Below are positions 15,947 to 22,734 of a stretch of 35,362 nt of DNA, one piece after another (position 1 is the stretch's first letter; every line of letters starts with the position of its first letter). Source of the stretch: a virus. The notes beneath the pieces are model-generated. The model saw nothing but the letters and a program-made list of their open reading frames with translations, did no database searches and had not been told where the DNA came from. The DNA is taken from positions 1 to 35,362 of IMG/VR virus record IMGVR_UViG_3300043409_000433; one strand, written 5' to 3'. Both the position numbers and the translations under genes were made by a program.

Positions 15947-17230
15947 TTACGAAAGCCAAGCGGGAAGCTCGGCGGGGGTTTCAACTGCGCTAAACAGCGG
16001 CGCAGCATTTGTTGTGACAGCTTGGCGGCCATCAGATTCGGGAACAACAGTCAGTTTGCCAGCCATCTTGACCACATATTCCTGCTCCATGCGGGTAAGT
16101 TGTCGGTCAGTAAGCTGAACCTTTGTGCCGTCCTTCTTGTCCCACGTCAGCTTTTCAGCCTTGGCGGGGGTGACGAGTTTAGTTTCATAGATTGCAGACT
16201 TAGGGATGCCCATCTTCACGAGCTTCTCAGCCATCTCAGCTTCAGGTAATGCCCAGGCACGGGAGCCGCGGCCATTGACCAACTTGAGGCCAGCAATGGT
16301 TTGGCCAGCTTCTAGGCGGCGCAGGGCTTCCTTCTCCACACCTTCGAGGAGCTGGCGCATAAGGGGAGCGGCTTCCATGATCTGACGGATCTGGCTATCG
16401 TCCATCGTAGATGGATCTTTGTCAGCGCTTTGCTGCGCAACATCGAGTGTTTGCATTACAGGCTGGAACATGATTCCTACTTCCTTCATTACGTTACTTG
16501 CCAGCGCAGAGCATGAGCCCTTAGCACGGCAGAATTTACATTGACTTTCACCCGGTACAAGCGGTGCATCTGGTTTGTCAGTTGCGGCGGCCTGTGTGAT
16601 GATTGTACCCATGTTTGCAAGTAACTCGGAAACCGTCACAGTGTGCGAGGTGATGGGGTTCATACCGCGCAAAGCCAATTTAGGCTGGATGATGGTCATC
16701 TTCACATAATCAAAGGGATAGGTAGCGTTAACGGGTAGCTTGTAGCCTGCCAACACACCATAAGCGTATTGTTCAAGCTGCATGTTACCTTCGGCGCTAA
16801 CGATACCCATGCCATCTTTGTAGTCGATCAGCTCAAGCGTGTTGCCTGCAATGATCTGAATATCCACTGTGCCAGACAAATCATTGCGGCCAAGCAAATA
16901 AGTAGGGTCTACCCTAATCTCGCTAATGACCTTGCATATCCCGTTTAAAGATTGCTCATTGATGTAGTCATAAGCCAGTCTAACTCGTGCAACTCGACTG
17001 GCTTCAACCATAAACTCACCCTCATGGTCTTTTAACGTCAGACCCATGAAGGCTTCGGGTTCAATTGGAATATCTTTAAAGCACTGTTCAAGCAATGTGT
17101 GGCTGTGTGTGCCGTCAACGGCAGCCGCGCCACTTTCCTGCTCGGGATACTTGGCTTCCTCCCTAATTGAGCCTGGGCACAAAGCCCAGCGGCTACGCTT
17201 AGAGGGAGACAGTTGGGCGTGTGCGCTCAC
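15947..17230 (-). CDS. DUF2800 protein, RecB/Cas4-like PD-(D/E)XK exonuclease
   Basis: 427 residues. Nuclease core: GTHSH at 40-44, acidic strand GTVDIQI at 120-126 with D123, LIDYKDG at 134-140 with D136 and K138, and QLEQYAYG at 151-158. Four cysteines, C18 (in ALCPGS) and C231, C234, C240 (CKFCRAKGSC), match the iron-sulfur cluster arrangement of Cas4/AddB-type nucleases. Such proteins usually degrade DNA ends to give ssDNA for recombination, consistent with the adjacent ssDNA-binding gene. Start ATG overlaps the upstream gene by 4 bases. The C-terminal ~180 residues are a family-specific extension. Confidence 0.88.
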   Translation of the reverse strand: MSAHAQLSPSKRSRWALCPGSIREEAKYPEQESGAAAVDGTHSHTLLEQCFKDIPIEPEAFMGLTLKDHEGEFMVEASRVARVRLAYDYINEQSLNGICKVISEIRVDPTYLLGRNDLSGTVDIQIIAGNTLELIDYKDGMGIVSAEGNMQLEQYAYGVLAGYKLPVNATYPFDYVKMTIIQPKLALRGMNPITSHTVTVSELLANMGTIITQAAATDKPDAPLVPGESQCKFCRAKGSCSALASNVMKEVGIMFQPVMQTLDVAQQSADKDPSTMDDSQIRQIMEAAPLMRQLLEGVEKEALRRLEAGQTIAGLKLVNGRGSRAWALPEAEMAEKLVKMGIPKSAIYETKLVTPAKAEKLTWDKKDGTKVQLTDRQLTRMEQEYVVKMAGKLTVVPESDGRQAVTTNAAPLFSAVETPAELPAWLS

Positions 17231-17673
17231 TTGAGTGCCTCAACACCGGCAAACAACTGTGCATAGTGCTCGGGCTTTACATCGTTGATGTTCTGGTAAC
17301 CCAGACCGGTCAAGACGTTTTGGATCTGCGATCCCTTGGCAGCGCCCAGTGCCTTGTATGAGGCCATCACATAGTCGATCAAGCCTTTGCCGTCAGAGAA
17401 CGGAGCACCAGCTGTTTGAACAGCAACAACAGCTTCCGTTTTAGGCCAGAAAGGGGCATCGGGCATAGCTGGGGCGGCAACCACTGGAGCTGGTGCAACT
17501 TGTACCACAGGGGCTGGTGTTGGCGCAACAGGTGCAACTGGTGCTACATTCATCGCCTTTCCGATTGTGTCAAGACTTTGTCTAGTCATCATCGGTATCA
17601 TGCCTTCGCAGATATTACGGTTAAGTGATTCGATAGCAGCAGTCAGCGCTTCAATCTTGAGTTCTAGTGACAT
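17227..17673 (-). CDS. Hypothetical protein with Pro/Ala/Val linker
   Basis: 148 residues in three parts: an N-terminal helix (about 1-40) beginning MSLELKIEALTAAIESLN, a low-complexity linker rich in VAPVAPTPAP (about 43-75), and a conserved-looking C-terminal helical domain (about 85-148). The linker suggests a two-domain adaptor. It overlaps the regulator gene upstream by 23 bases and the DUF2800 gene by 4, so all three are probably co-translated. No function can be named; an accessory role in recombination is possible from position. Confidence 0.65.
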   Translation of the reverse strand: MSLELKIEALTAAIESLNRNICEGMIPMMTRQSLDTIGKAMNVAPVAPVAPTPAPVVQVAPAPVVAAPAMPDAPFWPKTEAVVAVQTAGAPFSDGKGLIDYVMASYKALGAAKGSQIQNVLTGLGYQNINDVKPEHYAQLFAGVEALK

Positions 17674-17854
17674 ATAACGATTCCTTTGGGATTACGGGGG
17701 GTTGAATTACAAGGCGGTCAGAATTGAACGCTTGCACTATCTCACGAAGAACATCAGACGGCTGTCCGTACTTTTCTGCTCTGCGGTGAAATGCTTTGTG
17801 ATCATTAGGCGTAAGCCTAACGGTCAAAAATTTGGTGAGTGGTTTGGTTGCCAT
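17651..17854 (-). CDS. Ribbon-helix-helix DNA-binding protein
   Basis: 67 residues, with AGGAAAA ribosome site. The beta strand KFLTVRLTPNDHKAF (8-22) followed by two helices (about 17-30 and 33-46, with PSDVLREIVQAF) is the pattern of the CopG/Arc family, whose dimers bind palindromic operators. It is the first gene of the replication operon and sits just downstream of a promoter that contains an ACAC-type palindrome, so autoregulation is likely. It could control other phage promoters too. Confidence 0.75.
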   Translation of the reverse strand: MATKPLTKFLTVRLTPNDHKAFHRRAEKYGQPSDVLREIVQAFNSDRLVIQPPVIPKESLYVTRTQD

Positions 17855-17881
17855 AATTTATTTTCCTGAACGGTTGCACAA

Positions 17882-17911
17882 AGTGTAGCACAGTGTGGTA
17901 CGATTGTACAA
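17882..17911 (-). promoter_or_regulatory. Leftward promoter of the replication operon with embedded palindrome
   Basis: On the minus strand a TTGTAC -35 box (17906-17911) is 18 bases from a TACACT -10 box (17882-17887). The spacer and -10 contain the palindrome-like site 17883-17902 (core CACAGTGT on the plus strand), shared with 11371-11390. The regulator gene starts about 28 bases downstream. Boxes are recognisable but not perfect. Confidence 0.5.
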
Positions 17912-17938
17912 CAGTTTGTAAATAAATTTTTAGCAAAG

Positions 17939-17966
17939 AAAAAGCCCCGGTGTTTAGACCGGGGCT
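17939..17966 (-). terminator. Strong hairpin, minus-strand terminator or leader stem of the primase mRNA
   Basis: A perfect 9-bp GC-rich stem AGCCCCGGT/ACCGGGGCT (17943-17951 with 17958-17966) with loop GTTTAG. Read on the minus strand it is followed by a T-run, as in a rho-independent terminator, which would keep antisense transcripts out of the replication operon. On the plus strand it is only 4 bases from the GGAG ribosome site of the leader peptide, so it may also shape primase expression. Confidence 0.6.
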
Positions 17967-17983
17967 AAAAGGAGTGGCAATTC

Positions 17984-18025
17984 ATGAAACAAATGACAAC
18001 TGCATTGTCAGAAATGATTATATGA
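17984..18025 (+). CDS. 13-codon leader peptide coupled to the primase gene
   Basis: ATG 17984 follows a good ribosome site (GGAG at 17971-17974, 9 bases upstream). It reads MKQMTTALSEMII and ends with TGA at 18023-18025, which overlaps the primase ATG at 18022 as ATGA. The primase start has no ribosome site of its own. This is the classic layout for translational coupling or for a regulatory upstream frame. Too short for a confident protein; there is no poly-His or other amino-acid-sensing signature. Confidence 0.5.
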   Translation: MKQMTTALSEMII

Positions 18026-20496
18026 GCACAGCACCGCAAGTACAACAACATCCTGCATCTGTTGATGCATATATCCGACACGGTTGGTCACTTGTGCCCA
18101 TTCCCGCTGGCACAAAAGGCCCCCGCACTCCAGGCTGGAACCTTAAACCCAATGCTTTAAAAGCACAGGGTGACTTGCCCCAAGGCTTTGGGATTGGTCT
18201 GGCTCACGCCTACTCAGGCACGATGGCTTTGGACATTGATGAGTGGGATAGCACCACCGTAGCACTTAAGCTACATGGGATCGATCTTCAAGAGTTGTAT
18301 GATGCTAACGATGCTGTCATCGTGGACTCGGGCAGGGCTGGTCACGGAAAACTTTTGTTCACGATGCCTTTTGGCCTTACGCTGCCGTCTAAAAAGATCC
18401 TGATCAACGGTGTCACTGCATACGAGCTGCGCTGTGCTACGGCCAACAATCTTACGGTGCAGGATGTTCTGCCACCATCCATTCACCCAGAGACACAACA
18501 GCCTTACCGCTGGGCAGGCAAAGGTCATTGGACACGTTTGCCGGTGCTTCCGCAGCCTTTACTTGATCTGTGGCAAGGTCTGCTGGCGCAAGACAAAGAG
18601 CGCACTATTGGCACAGGCGAGTCAATCGATGCGTCATGGGAAGACATTCGCACGGCGCTCGAAGCCATAAACCCTGACTGTTCCCGCGATGAGTGGGTCA
18701 CGGTGGGCATGGCGCTTAAGTGGGCTGGTGAACAGACAGACCAGCTAGAACCTGCACTTACCCTTTGGAACGACTGGTCAATGCCTTCGGCCAAGTATCC
18801 TGGTGAAGGTCAAATAGTTGCTCAGTGGATGAGCTTTCGCAATGACAAGGCAACTGCTGTCAAACTAGGATCCCTTTTTCACATAGCCAAACAACACGGA
18901 TGGGTGCGCCCTATGCCAGACATTTCCACAATGTTCGCCCAAGTGGAGTCACCCGCTGACCCAAAGTCAGTCATCGTTGACCTGAGGCCAAGGCCACCGA
19001 TGATGGATGTTTCTTTATGGCCAGCCGTCATTGCTAGACGCGCAAATGAGATTGGGCAAACCGTTGGTTGTGATCCCTTAGTACCCTTGTTCGCAGGGCT
19101 TGCCGCGGTGTGTGGTGTTGTTGATGCACGTACTCGGCTTGAGTTGATCAAAGATTTTAAGGTTCCACCGGTTCTGTGGCTTATGACGATCGGTGCACCA
19201 GCAGACAAAAAGACACCAGGTTCTGCGCCTATGCTGGCTCCCTTAAAGCATTTGGAGATTGAAGACCGGCCACGGTTTAGGAAAGAGATGCTCGATTGGG
19301 AAGGGCAAGAGGCCATGTTTGCTTCTAGCAAAAAGGCTTTCCTTGATTTCTCAGCATCACCTGAGGCGTTAATGGACACCAGCCAAGCACCGTCAGTGTT
19401 TGAGCTGCCACCTCAGCCCGTGCCCCTTCGCATCACAGTTGATGACGTAACCAGTCAGAAGTTGGTGCGCTTGGCAGCAGATAGACCCAGAGGGTTATTG
19501 TGTGCTTTAGACGAGATGAATAGCTGGGTGCGTAAACTGACCGACAAGGCCAGCGGTGAAGATCGGTCTGCGTGGGTCAAGGCTTATGAGTCATCTAGCT
19601 ACGAGATGGATCGCGTGGGCAGTGGATCGATTTATGCCGAAAACTTGGCGGTATCGATTTATGGCAACATCCAACCCCGCGTGTTCCGTGAGAATCTGCA
19701 CAACCTGAGCGCAGACGGTTTGGTTCAGCGTTTTGTGCCTTGTATCCTGAACGGTGATCTGACCAAGAAGCCCGTGGAGATTCCCGATTACTTGCTGAAC
19801 AAGGATCAGTGGGAGCAGACCTTGCGCATCGTGTTCGCCCTGCCTGCTATGACTTATCAGCTTAGTCCCGAAGCCAAGGCCGTGTATCAAGAGTTCCAAG
19901 ACTGGTACGACAGCAAGCGCAATGATGAGCGCCTCTTGCAGTCTGACGACACGTTCATGACGGCCTTTGGTAAGTTGGAAGGCTTAACAGGACGTTTGAT
20001 TCTCATGTTCCATTTGGTTGAATCACCCTTCAGTATGGCAGTCAGTGCAGAGCTGACCCAGCGGGTGATCCAATTGGTTCAGTCTTATGTTGTGCCTGCG
20101 TATCGCTATGCCTTGGCCGAGTTAAGCGGCTCATCCAACTTCGACACATGGCTGCGTGACTACATCATCCAACACGCCGATGAGTCAACGATCACCATGG
20201 CTGAGATTAAGCGGTCAGCCCGTAGGCAGATTGAAAAAGTTAACGTGTGGCAACAGGATCAAATGATCTACGGTGCGATGTATCCACTGGAGCAGGGCAG
20301 GTGGGTCATGCGAATGGATGACGGCACACGGGAGAACCAGCACCATGCCCAGTGGGCTATTAACCCTGCGCTAGCTGTGCAGTTCAAGGATCACCGCAAG
20401 GCTGTCATCGATGCCAAACAGCGCCAGCTTGACGAGATTTATAGGCTGTCCAGAAAAGAAAAACCCCGAGTACACGGGGCTGAGTTGTTGGATTGA
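18022..20496 (+). CDS. Primase-helicase: prim-pol, PriCT and DUF3987 domains
   Basis: 824 residues from ATG 18022; the frame stays open further upstream but without a ribosome site, and the ATGA overlap with the leader peptide favours this start. Residues about 10-190 are a bifunctional primase/polymerase domain with the metal-binding pair D71-I-D73 and SGRAGHGK. Residues about 205-300 resemble a PriCT-2 domain (EDIRTALEAINPDCSRDEW). The rest is DUF3987-like, a helicase-related ATPase with a Walker A-like GAPADKKTPGSAP and an acidic LCALDEMNSW. It probably primes and unwinds the phage origin, supplying the DNA polymerase encoded nearby. The only large plus-strand gene in the early half. Confidence 0.85.
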   Translation: MSTAPQVQQHPASVDAYIRHGWSLVPIPAGTKGPRTPGWNLKPNALKAQGDLPQGFGIGLAHAYSGTMALDIDEWDSTTVALKLHGIDLQELYDANDAVIVDSGRAGHGKLLFTMPFGLTLPSKKILINGVTAYELRCATANNLTVQDVLPPSIHPETQQPYRWAGKGHWTRLPVLPQPLLDLWQGLLAQDKERTIGTGESIDASWEDIRTALEAINPDCSRDEWVTVGMALKWAGEQTDQLEPALTLWNDWSMPSAKYPGEGQIVAQWMSFRNDKATAVKLGSLFHIAKQHGWVRPMPDISTMFAQVESPADPKSVIVDLRPRPPMMDVSLWPAVIARRANEIGQTVGCDPLVPLFAGLAAVCGVVDARTRLELIKDFKVPPVLWLMTIGAPADKKTPGSAPMLAPLKHLEIEDRPRFRKEMLDWEGQEAMFASSKKAFLDFSASPEALMDTSQAPSVFELPPQPVPLRITVDDVTSQKLVRLAADRPRGLLCALDEMNSWVRKLTDKASGEDRSAWVKAYESSSYEMDRVGSGSIYAENLAVSIYGNIQPRVFRENLHNLSADGLVQRFVPCILNGDLTKKPVEIPDYLLNKDQWEQTLRIVFALPAMTYQLSPEAKAVYQEFQDWYDSKRNDERLLQSDDTFMTAFGKLEGLTGRLILMFHLVESPFSMAVSAELTQRVIQLVQSYVVPAYRYALAELSGSSNFDTWLRDYIIQHADESTITMAEIKRSARRQIEKVNVWQQDQMIYGAMYPLEQGRWVMRMDDGTRENQHHAQWAINPALAVQFKDHRKAVIDAKQRQLDEIYRLSRKEKPRVHGAELLD

Positions 20497-20498
20497 TC

Positions 20499-20517
20499 AA
20501 GCCCCGCAAGGGGCTTT
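20499..20517. terminator. Bidirectional terminator between convergent genes
   Basis: A 7-bp perfect stem AAGCCCC/GGGGCTT with GCAA loop starts 2 bases after the primase stop and touches the stop codon of the convergent gene. The symmetric A/T flanks allow function in both directions. A second, weaker hairpin (CCCCG/CGGGG, about 20464-20479) lies in the last codons of the primase gene. Confidence 0.7.
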
Positions 20518-20698
20518 ATCGTTTCATGTTGCGTATGTAAACAGCAAAACTGTCAATGGTGTCACGGCCAAATACTTTCATTTTCTCAATTTCTTTGGCC
20601 ACTTCTTCTATTGCGTCATTGCGGATCTTTTCGCTTACTTCGTTAACTTGCACCGTTTGACGTTTGCGCCAGCCTAGAGCTTTTGTCCATGTGTTCAT
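20516..20698 (-). CDS. Small conserved-type phage protein
   Basis: 60 residues. The C-terminal half (VFGRDTIDSFAVYIRNMKR) looks like a pattern found in small phage proteins of proteobacteria, but the role is unknown. The protein is highly charged and helical (EKIRNDAIEEVAKEIEKM). Start overlaps the upstream stop by 4 bases (ATGA). It is the last gene of the leftward accessory operon, ending at the bidirectional terminator. Confidence 0.65.
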   Translation of the reverse strand: MNTWTKALGWRKRQTVQVNEVSEKIRNDAIEEVAKEIEKMKVFGRDTIDSFAVYIRNMKR

Positions 20699-20889
20699 AA
20701 ATAATCCCGTGGTTTTGGTTTATTAAGTTCAATGATTGTTGGGTTAATTAGGTTTTGCGCGTATCTAAGCGCCCGTTTTTCAGCATCGTCGCCAATGGTG
20801 TATTTTTCAACTACCCAGTGAAAGTTATACCAATACTTAGATTCAACAACCCATCCGTCATCGATGTCTTTTCTTATGCGTACTCTCAT
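20695..20889 (-). CDS. Small hypothetical protein
   Basis: 64 residues. It begins MRVRIRKDIDDGWVVESKYW, with several Trp/Tyr residues in the first half suggesting a small beta sheet, then a helix and a Lys/Pro-rich end. No motif recognised. It is linked by 4-base ATGA overlaps to the genes on both sides. Base composition is like the main phage genome, unlike the GC-rich genes further upstream. Confidence 0.6.
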   Translation of the reverse strand: MRVRIRKDIDDGWVVESKYWYNFHWVVEKYTIGDDAEKRALRYAQNLINPTIIELNKPKPRDYL

Positions 20890-21017
20890 AATGGCGCGTC
20901 CTCAAAGTTGTCAGGGTTGAACTTAGGCACTTTATTGCCTTTGTCCTTGGGGTTTGGGAATGGTGGAAATGGCCAAACGGTCATCGGTTGGTTGGAAGCC
21001 TTAGTCAATAGTTTCAT
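20886..21017 (-). CDS. 43-residue Pro-rich hypothetical protein
   Basis: Reads MKLLTKASNQPMTVWPFPPF at the start and is rich in Pro, Asn and Lys; it is probably unstructured. The stop overlaps the next start (ATGA). A GGAAT sequence precedes the ATG. Its first residues KLLTKASNQPMTV copy the last residues of the upstream helix-turn-helix protein (KQLTKAPNQPMTV), because a 41-bp direct repeat underlies both. This suggests the two genes were joined or separated by a recombination event. Confidence 0.55.
   Translation of the reverse strand: MKLLTKASNQPMTVWPFPPFPNPKDKGNKVPKFNPDNFEDAPL
20975..21015. repeat. 41-bp direct repeat, copy A
   Basis: It matches 21051-21091 at 37 of 41 positions, 76 bases apart. 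Here it encodes the N-terminus of the 43-residue protein. A shorter element AGTCAATAG recurs between the copies (21031-21039). The repeat pair lies at the edge where composition changes from the ordinary phage level to the GC-rich block. Confidence 0.8.
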
Positions 21018-21048
21018 GGTTGGATTCCTTAGTCAATAGTTCGATTCC

Positions 21049-21342
21049 TTAAACGGTCATCGGCTGGTTGGGAGCTTTAGTCAATTGTTTCTTAGGCCGT
21101 CCGGCGCTCCTTGTGGGGGCGGCGGCGTCCGGCGGCGTGAGCGCGGCCAGCACGTCGGGCGCGATTGCCTCGAGCGTGCCGAGCACGGCCAGCAGCTGCA
21201 CGGCGGCGGCGCTGGGCGCTCGTTGGCCAGCGGCCCACTTGCGGAAAGTGAAAACGGGCACGCCTAGCAGGCCGGCGGCGCGTGCTTCGCTCAGGCCGCG
21301 GCGCTCGGTCATGGCCAGCAAGTCGGTTTTGAATTGTGTCAT
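21049..21342 (-). CDS. Helix-turn-helix transcriptional regulator
   Basis: 97 residues from ATG at 21342, chosen because AAGGATCCC lies directly upstream; the longer frame would need a start inside the terminator region. Residues about 15-50 hold a helix-turn-helix with SEARAAGLLGVPVFTFRKWA followed by GQRAPSAAAVQLL, the XRE/antitoxin-like pattern in which the FRKW helix contacts DNA. The C-terminus is Pro/Ala-rich, ending in basic GRPKKQ. It is a candidate repressor for the palindromes at 24.3-24.9 kb. It lies downstream of a terminator, so it may have its own promoter or be made by read-through. Confidence 0.72.
   Translation of the reverse strand: MTQFKTDLLAMTERRGLSEARAAGLLGVPVFTFRKWAAGQRAPSAAAVQLLAVLGTLEAIAPDVLAALTPPDAAAPTRSAGRPKKQLTKAPNQPMTV
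21051..21091. repeat. 41-bp direct repeat, copy B
   Basis: Second copy of the repeat at 20975-21015, here encoding the C-terminal residues of the helix-turn-helix protein in the same reading direction. Immediately beyond it (from about 21092) the GC-rich block begins. Confidence 0.8.
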
Positions 21343-21364
21343 GGGATCCTTGAAAAGTAGGGTT

Positions 21365-21391
21365 AAAAAAGCCCCGGCCACTGGGCCGAGG
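21365..21391 (-). terminator. Rho-independent terminator inside the leftward operon
   Basis: On the minus strand an 8-bp stem with one G-T wobble (CCTCGGCC/GGCCGGGG) and CAGT loop is followed by C and six Ts. It separates the 19-residue peptide gene from the helix-turn-helix gene and would lower or stop expression of the four genes beyond. Confidence 0.65.
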
Positions 21392-21407
21392 TAGAGTAAG
21401 GCAGGGT

Positions 21408-21467
21408 TTATAGATCCCAAGCGGCAGCGATCAGGGCCACGATGGCCGCGGCGATCAGGGCGCTCAT
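21408..21467 (-). CDS. 19-residue hydrophobic peptide
   Basis: Reads MSALIAAAIVALIAAAWDL and ends with TAA. Its ATG overlaps the stop of the preceding gene as ATGA, and a terminator follows 16 bases after it. Almost the whole chain could be one short membrane helix. Frames this short arise by chance, but the coupling and the clean end before a terminator support it. Confidence 0.35.
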   Translation of the reverse strand: MSALIAAAIVALIAAAWDL

Positions 21468-21637
21468 GCTGGGGCCGTTAATCGGGCCTCAGCTCGGCCC
21501 TGCTCGATCAGGCGGCGGGCCTCGGCGCGAAAATCCAAGGATTCTGATTCCAGCATGACGCGCAGTGACTGGGCAGGAATTAGATCCCGTTCAAATTGAA
21601 AACCCGCGTTAATGTATTCGGCTTCGGTGTAGTTCAT
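21464..21637 (-). CDS. Small hypothetical protein
   Basis: 57 residues from ATG 21637 (MNYTEAEYINAGFQFERDLI), chosen because it overlaps the upstream TGA by 4 bases; the frame extends 5 codons further. Charged, probably helical in the second half (ESLDFRAEARRLIEQGRAEA). No family recognised. Member of the GC-rich accessory operon. Confidence 0.55.
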   Translation of the reverse strand: MNYTEAEYINAGFQFERDLIPAQSLRVMLESESLDFRAEARRLIEQGRAEARLTAPA

Positions 21638-21885
21638 CGCTCGATCTCCCATAGGTTAACGATTTCGTCAATTGTGGCCAGGGCTTCGGCGGCGGCCCCT
21701 CGGCGTTGCTTCGCGTTCATTGTGTCGCTCGTGCTCTCGGCTATTGCTTCCAGGGCGGCCACGGCCTGCCCTAGTGCCCGCTGCAGGTCGGCGATCCGTG
21801 CAAATTGCCGGGCAGTACCCGGGAACCCTTCCGAGTAGGCCAGCGCTTCGGCCTCGGTGGCCGTTAAATTTTCAAGGTTTATCAT
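21634..21885 (-). CDS. Small helical hypothetical protein
   Basis: 83 residues, starting 4 bases after the stop of the Cys-rich gene. Mostly Ala/Glu-rich helices (LQRALGQAVAALEAIAES and AAAEALATIDEIVNLWEIE). The 3' end overlaps the next gene as ATGA. No motif identified; possibly a small regulator or inhibitor as is common for early phage operons, but this is only by context. Confidence 0.55.
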   Translation of the reverse strand: MINLENLTATEAEALAYSEGFPGTARQFARIADLQRALGQAVAALEAIAESTSDTMNAKQRRGAAAEALATIDEIVNLWEIER

Positions 21886-21889
21886 AATT

Positions 21890-22570
21890 TCAGGCTTTCA
21901 AAATAGGAATGACGCGACGGGCCAGCGCATCGGTTACCCGTGCCCGCGATCCGTGCGCTCGAAACCCAATGATCACGCGGCGATCAGCACGGGCACAAAG
22001 CCCGCAGGTCGCGCACGTTATATCCTCGCGGGTTTGTGCTGGGCATACGATGATTGTCCGGCCCTCTGGGGTTTCCGTCTTCTCCGGCGTATCCATGGGC
22101 ACGATGCAGGTCAGGGGCGCTCGGGATACGTTGGCCAGCGCGTCGGCCTCTCCAGCATCGTCGGCGCTTAGGTTCACCGTGAAGCCCCAGTCAGTGGCGC
22201 ATTGTGCCCAATAGAGCGCTTCTGGGGTTTTCTTGTGGGTGTACGTAAACCCGCGGCGGCCACTGTTGGCCCGTACGATTTCACCCAGGGCGGCGGCGTC
22301 TACCTCTTCGCCGGCGCCGGGTAGATCCCCGGCCACGTTGAACCGCCACAGTTGGCCAGCAGGCAGGGCGGCCACTGATTCGCAAAGCTGGGCGAGCGTG
22401 CCCCCTCGCTGCGCTACTCGATCCCAGCTCATGCGGGTGTAGTAGTCTTCGGCGTAGCAGTCGGCCCGGTAATGGGGGCAGCTCTGGGGGCAGGTTTCCC
22501 GCTGGGAATAAGTCACCGGCAGCGGGCCGGTTTTGCTGTTCGCGGATTTTAAAATGAAGTGATATTTCAT
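21890..22570 (-). CDS. Cysteine-rich conserved phage/plasmid protein of unknown function
   Basis: 226 residues, the largest gene in this operon. Cysteines cluster as ETCPQSCPHYRADCYAED (residues about 25-42) and CATCGLC (about 186-192), suitable for zinc or an iron-sulfur cluster. Between them lie the patterns LWRFNVAGDLPG and RRGFTYTHKK. I recall similar proteins, many without names, on phages and plasmids; some are described as uncharacterised DUFs. It is coupled (ATGA) to the acidic protein upstream. It may be an enzyme, but no active site can be assigned. Confidence 0.7.
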   Translation of the reverse strand: MKYHFILKSANSKTGPLPVTYSQRETCPQSCPHYRADCYAEDYYTRMSWDRVAQRGGTLAQLCESVAALPAGQLWRFNVAGDLPGAGEEVDAAALGEIVRANSGRRGFTYTHKKTPEALYWAQCATDWGFTVNLSADDAGEADALANVSRAPLTCIVPMDTPEKTETPEGRTIIVCPAQTREDITCATCGLCARADRRVIIGFRAHGSRARVTDALARRVIPILKA

Positions 22571-22731
22571 TGCTCATCGCTCCCGTCGTCGGTGTCGGCT
22601 TCGGGTTCGCTCTCATCGTACGGGGCCTCGGGATCCCCAGGCAGGTAGCGCAGCGAGGTTAGCAGGCGGCGCTTAGTTGCTCGGTCTTCACTGGCCAGGG
22701 CTTCGGCCTCATCGTCGTATTCGTAGTGCAT
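22567..22731 (-). CDS. Highly acidic 54-residue protein
   Basis: Reads MHYEYDDEAEALASEDRATK at the start and ends in a D/E-rich tail. Eighteen of 54 residues are Asp or Glu against five Lys/Arg. An AGGT site precedes the ATG, and the stop overlaps the Cys-rich gene start as ATGA. The charge would suit a DNA mimic that blocks a host DNA-binding protein, but small acidic proteins have many roles. No family recognised. Confidence 0.55.
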   Translation of the reverse strand: MHYEYDDEAEALASEDRATKRRLLTSLRYLPGDPEAPYDESEPEADTDDGSDEQ

Positions 22732-22734
22732 GGT

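Noticed and set aside
18879-19379. 166-codon minus-strand frame inside the primase gene
   Set aside because: It lies wholly antisense to recognised primase-helicase domains and has no ribosome site or recognisable pattern.
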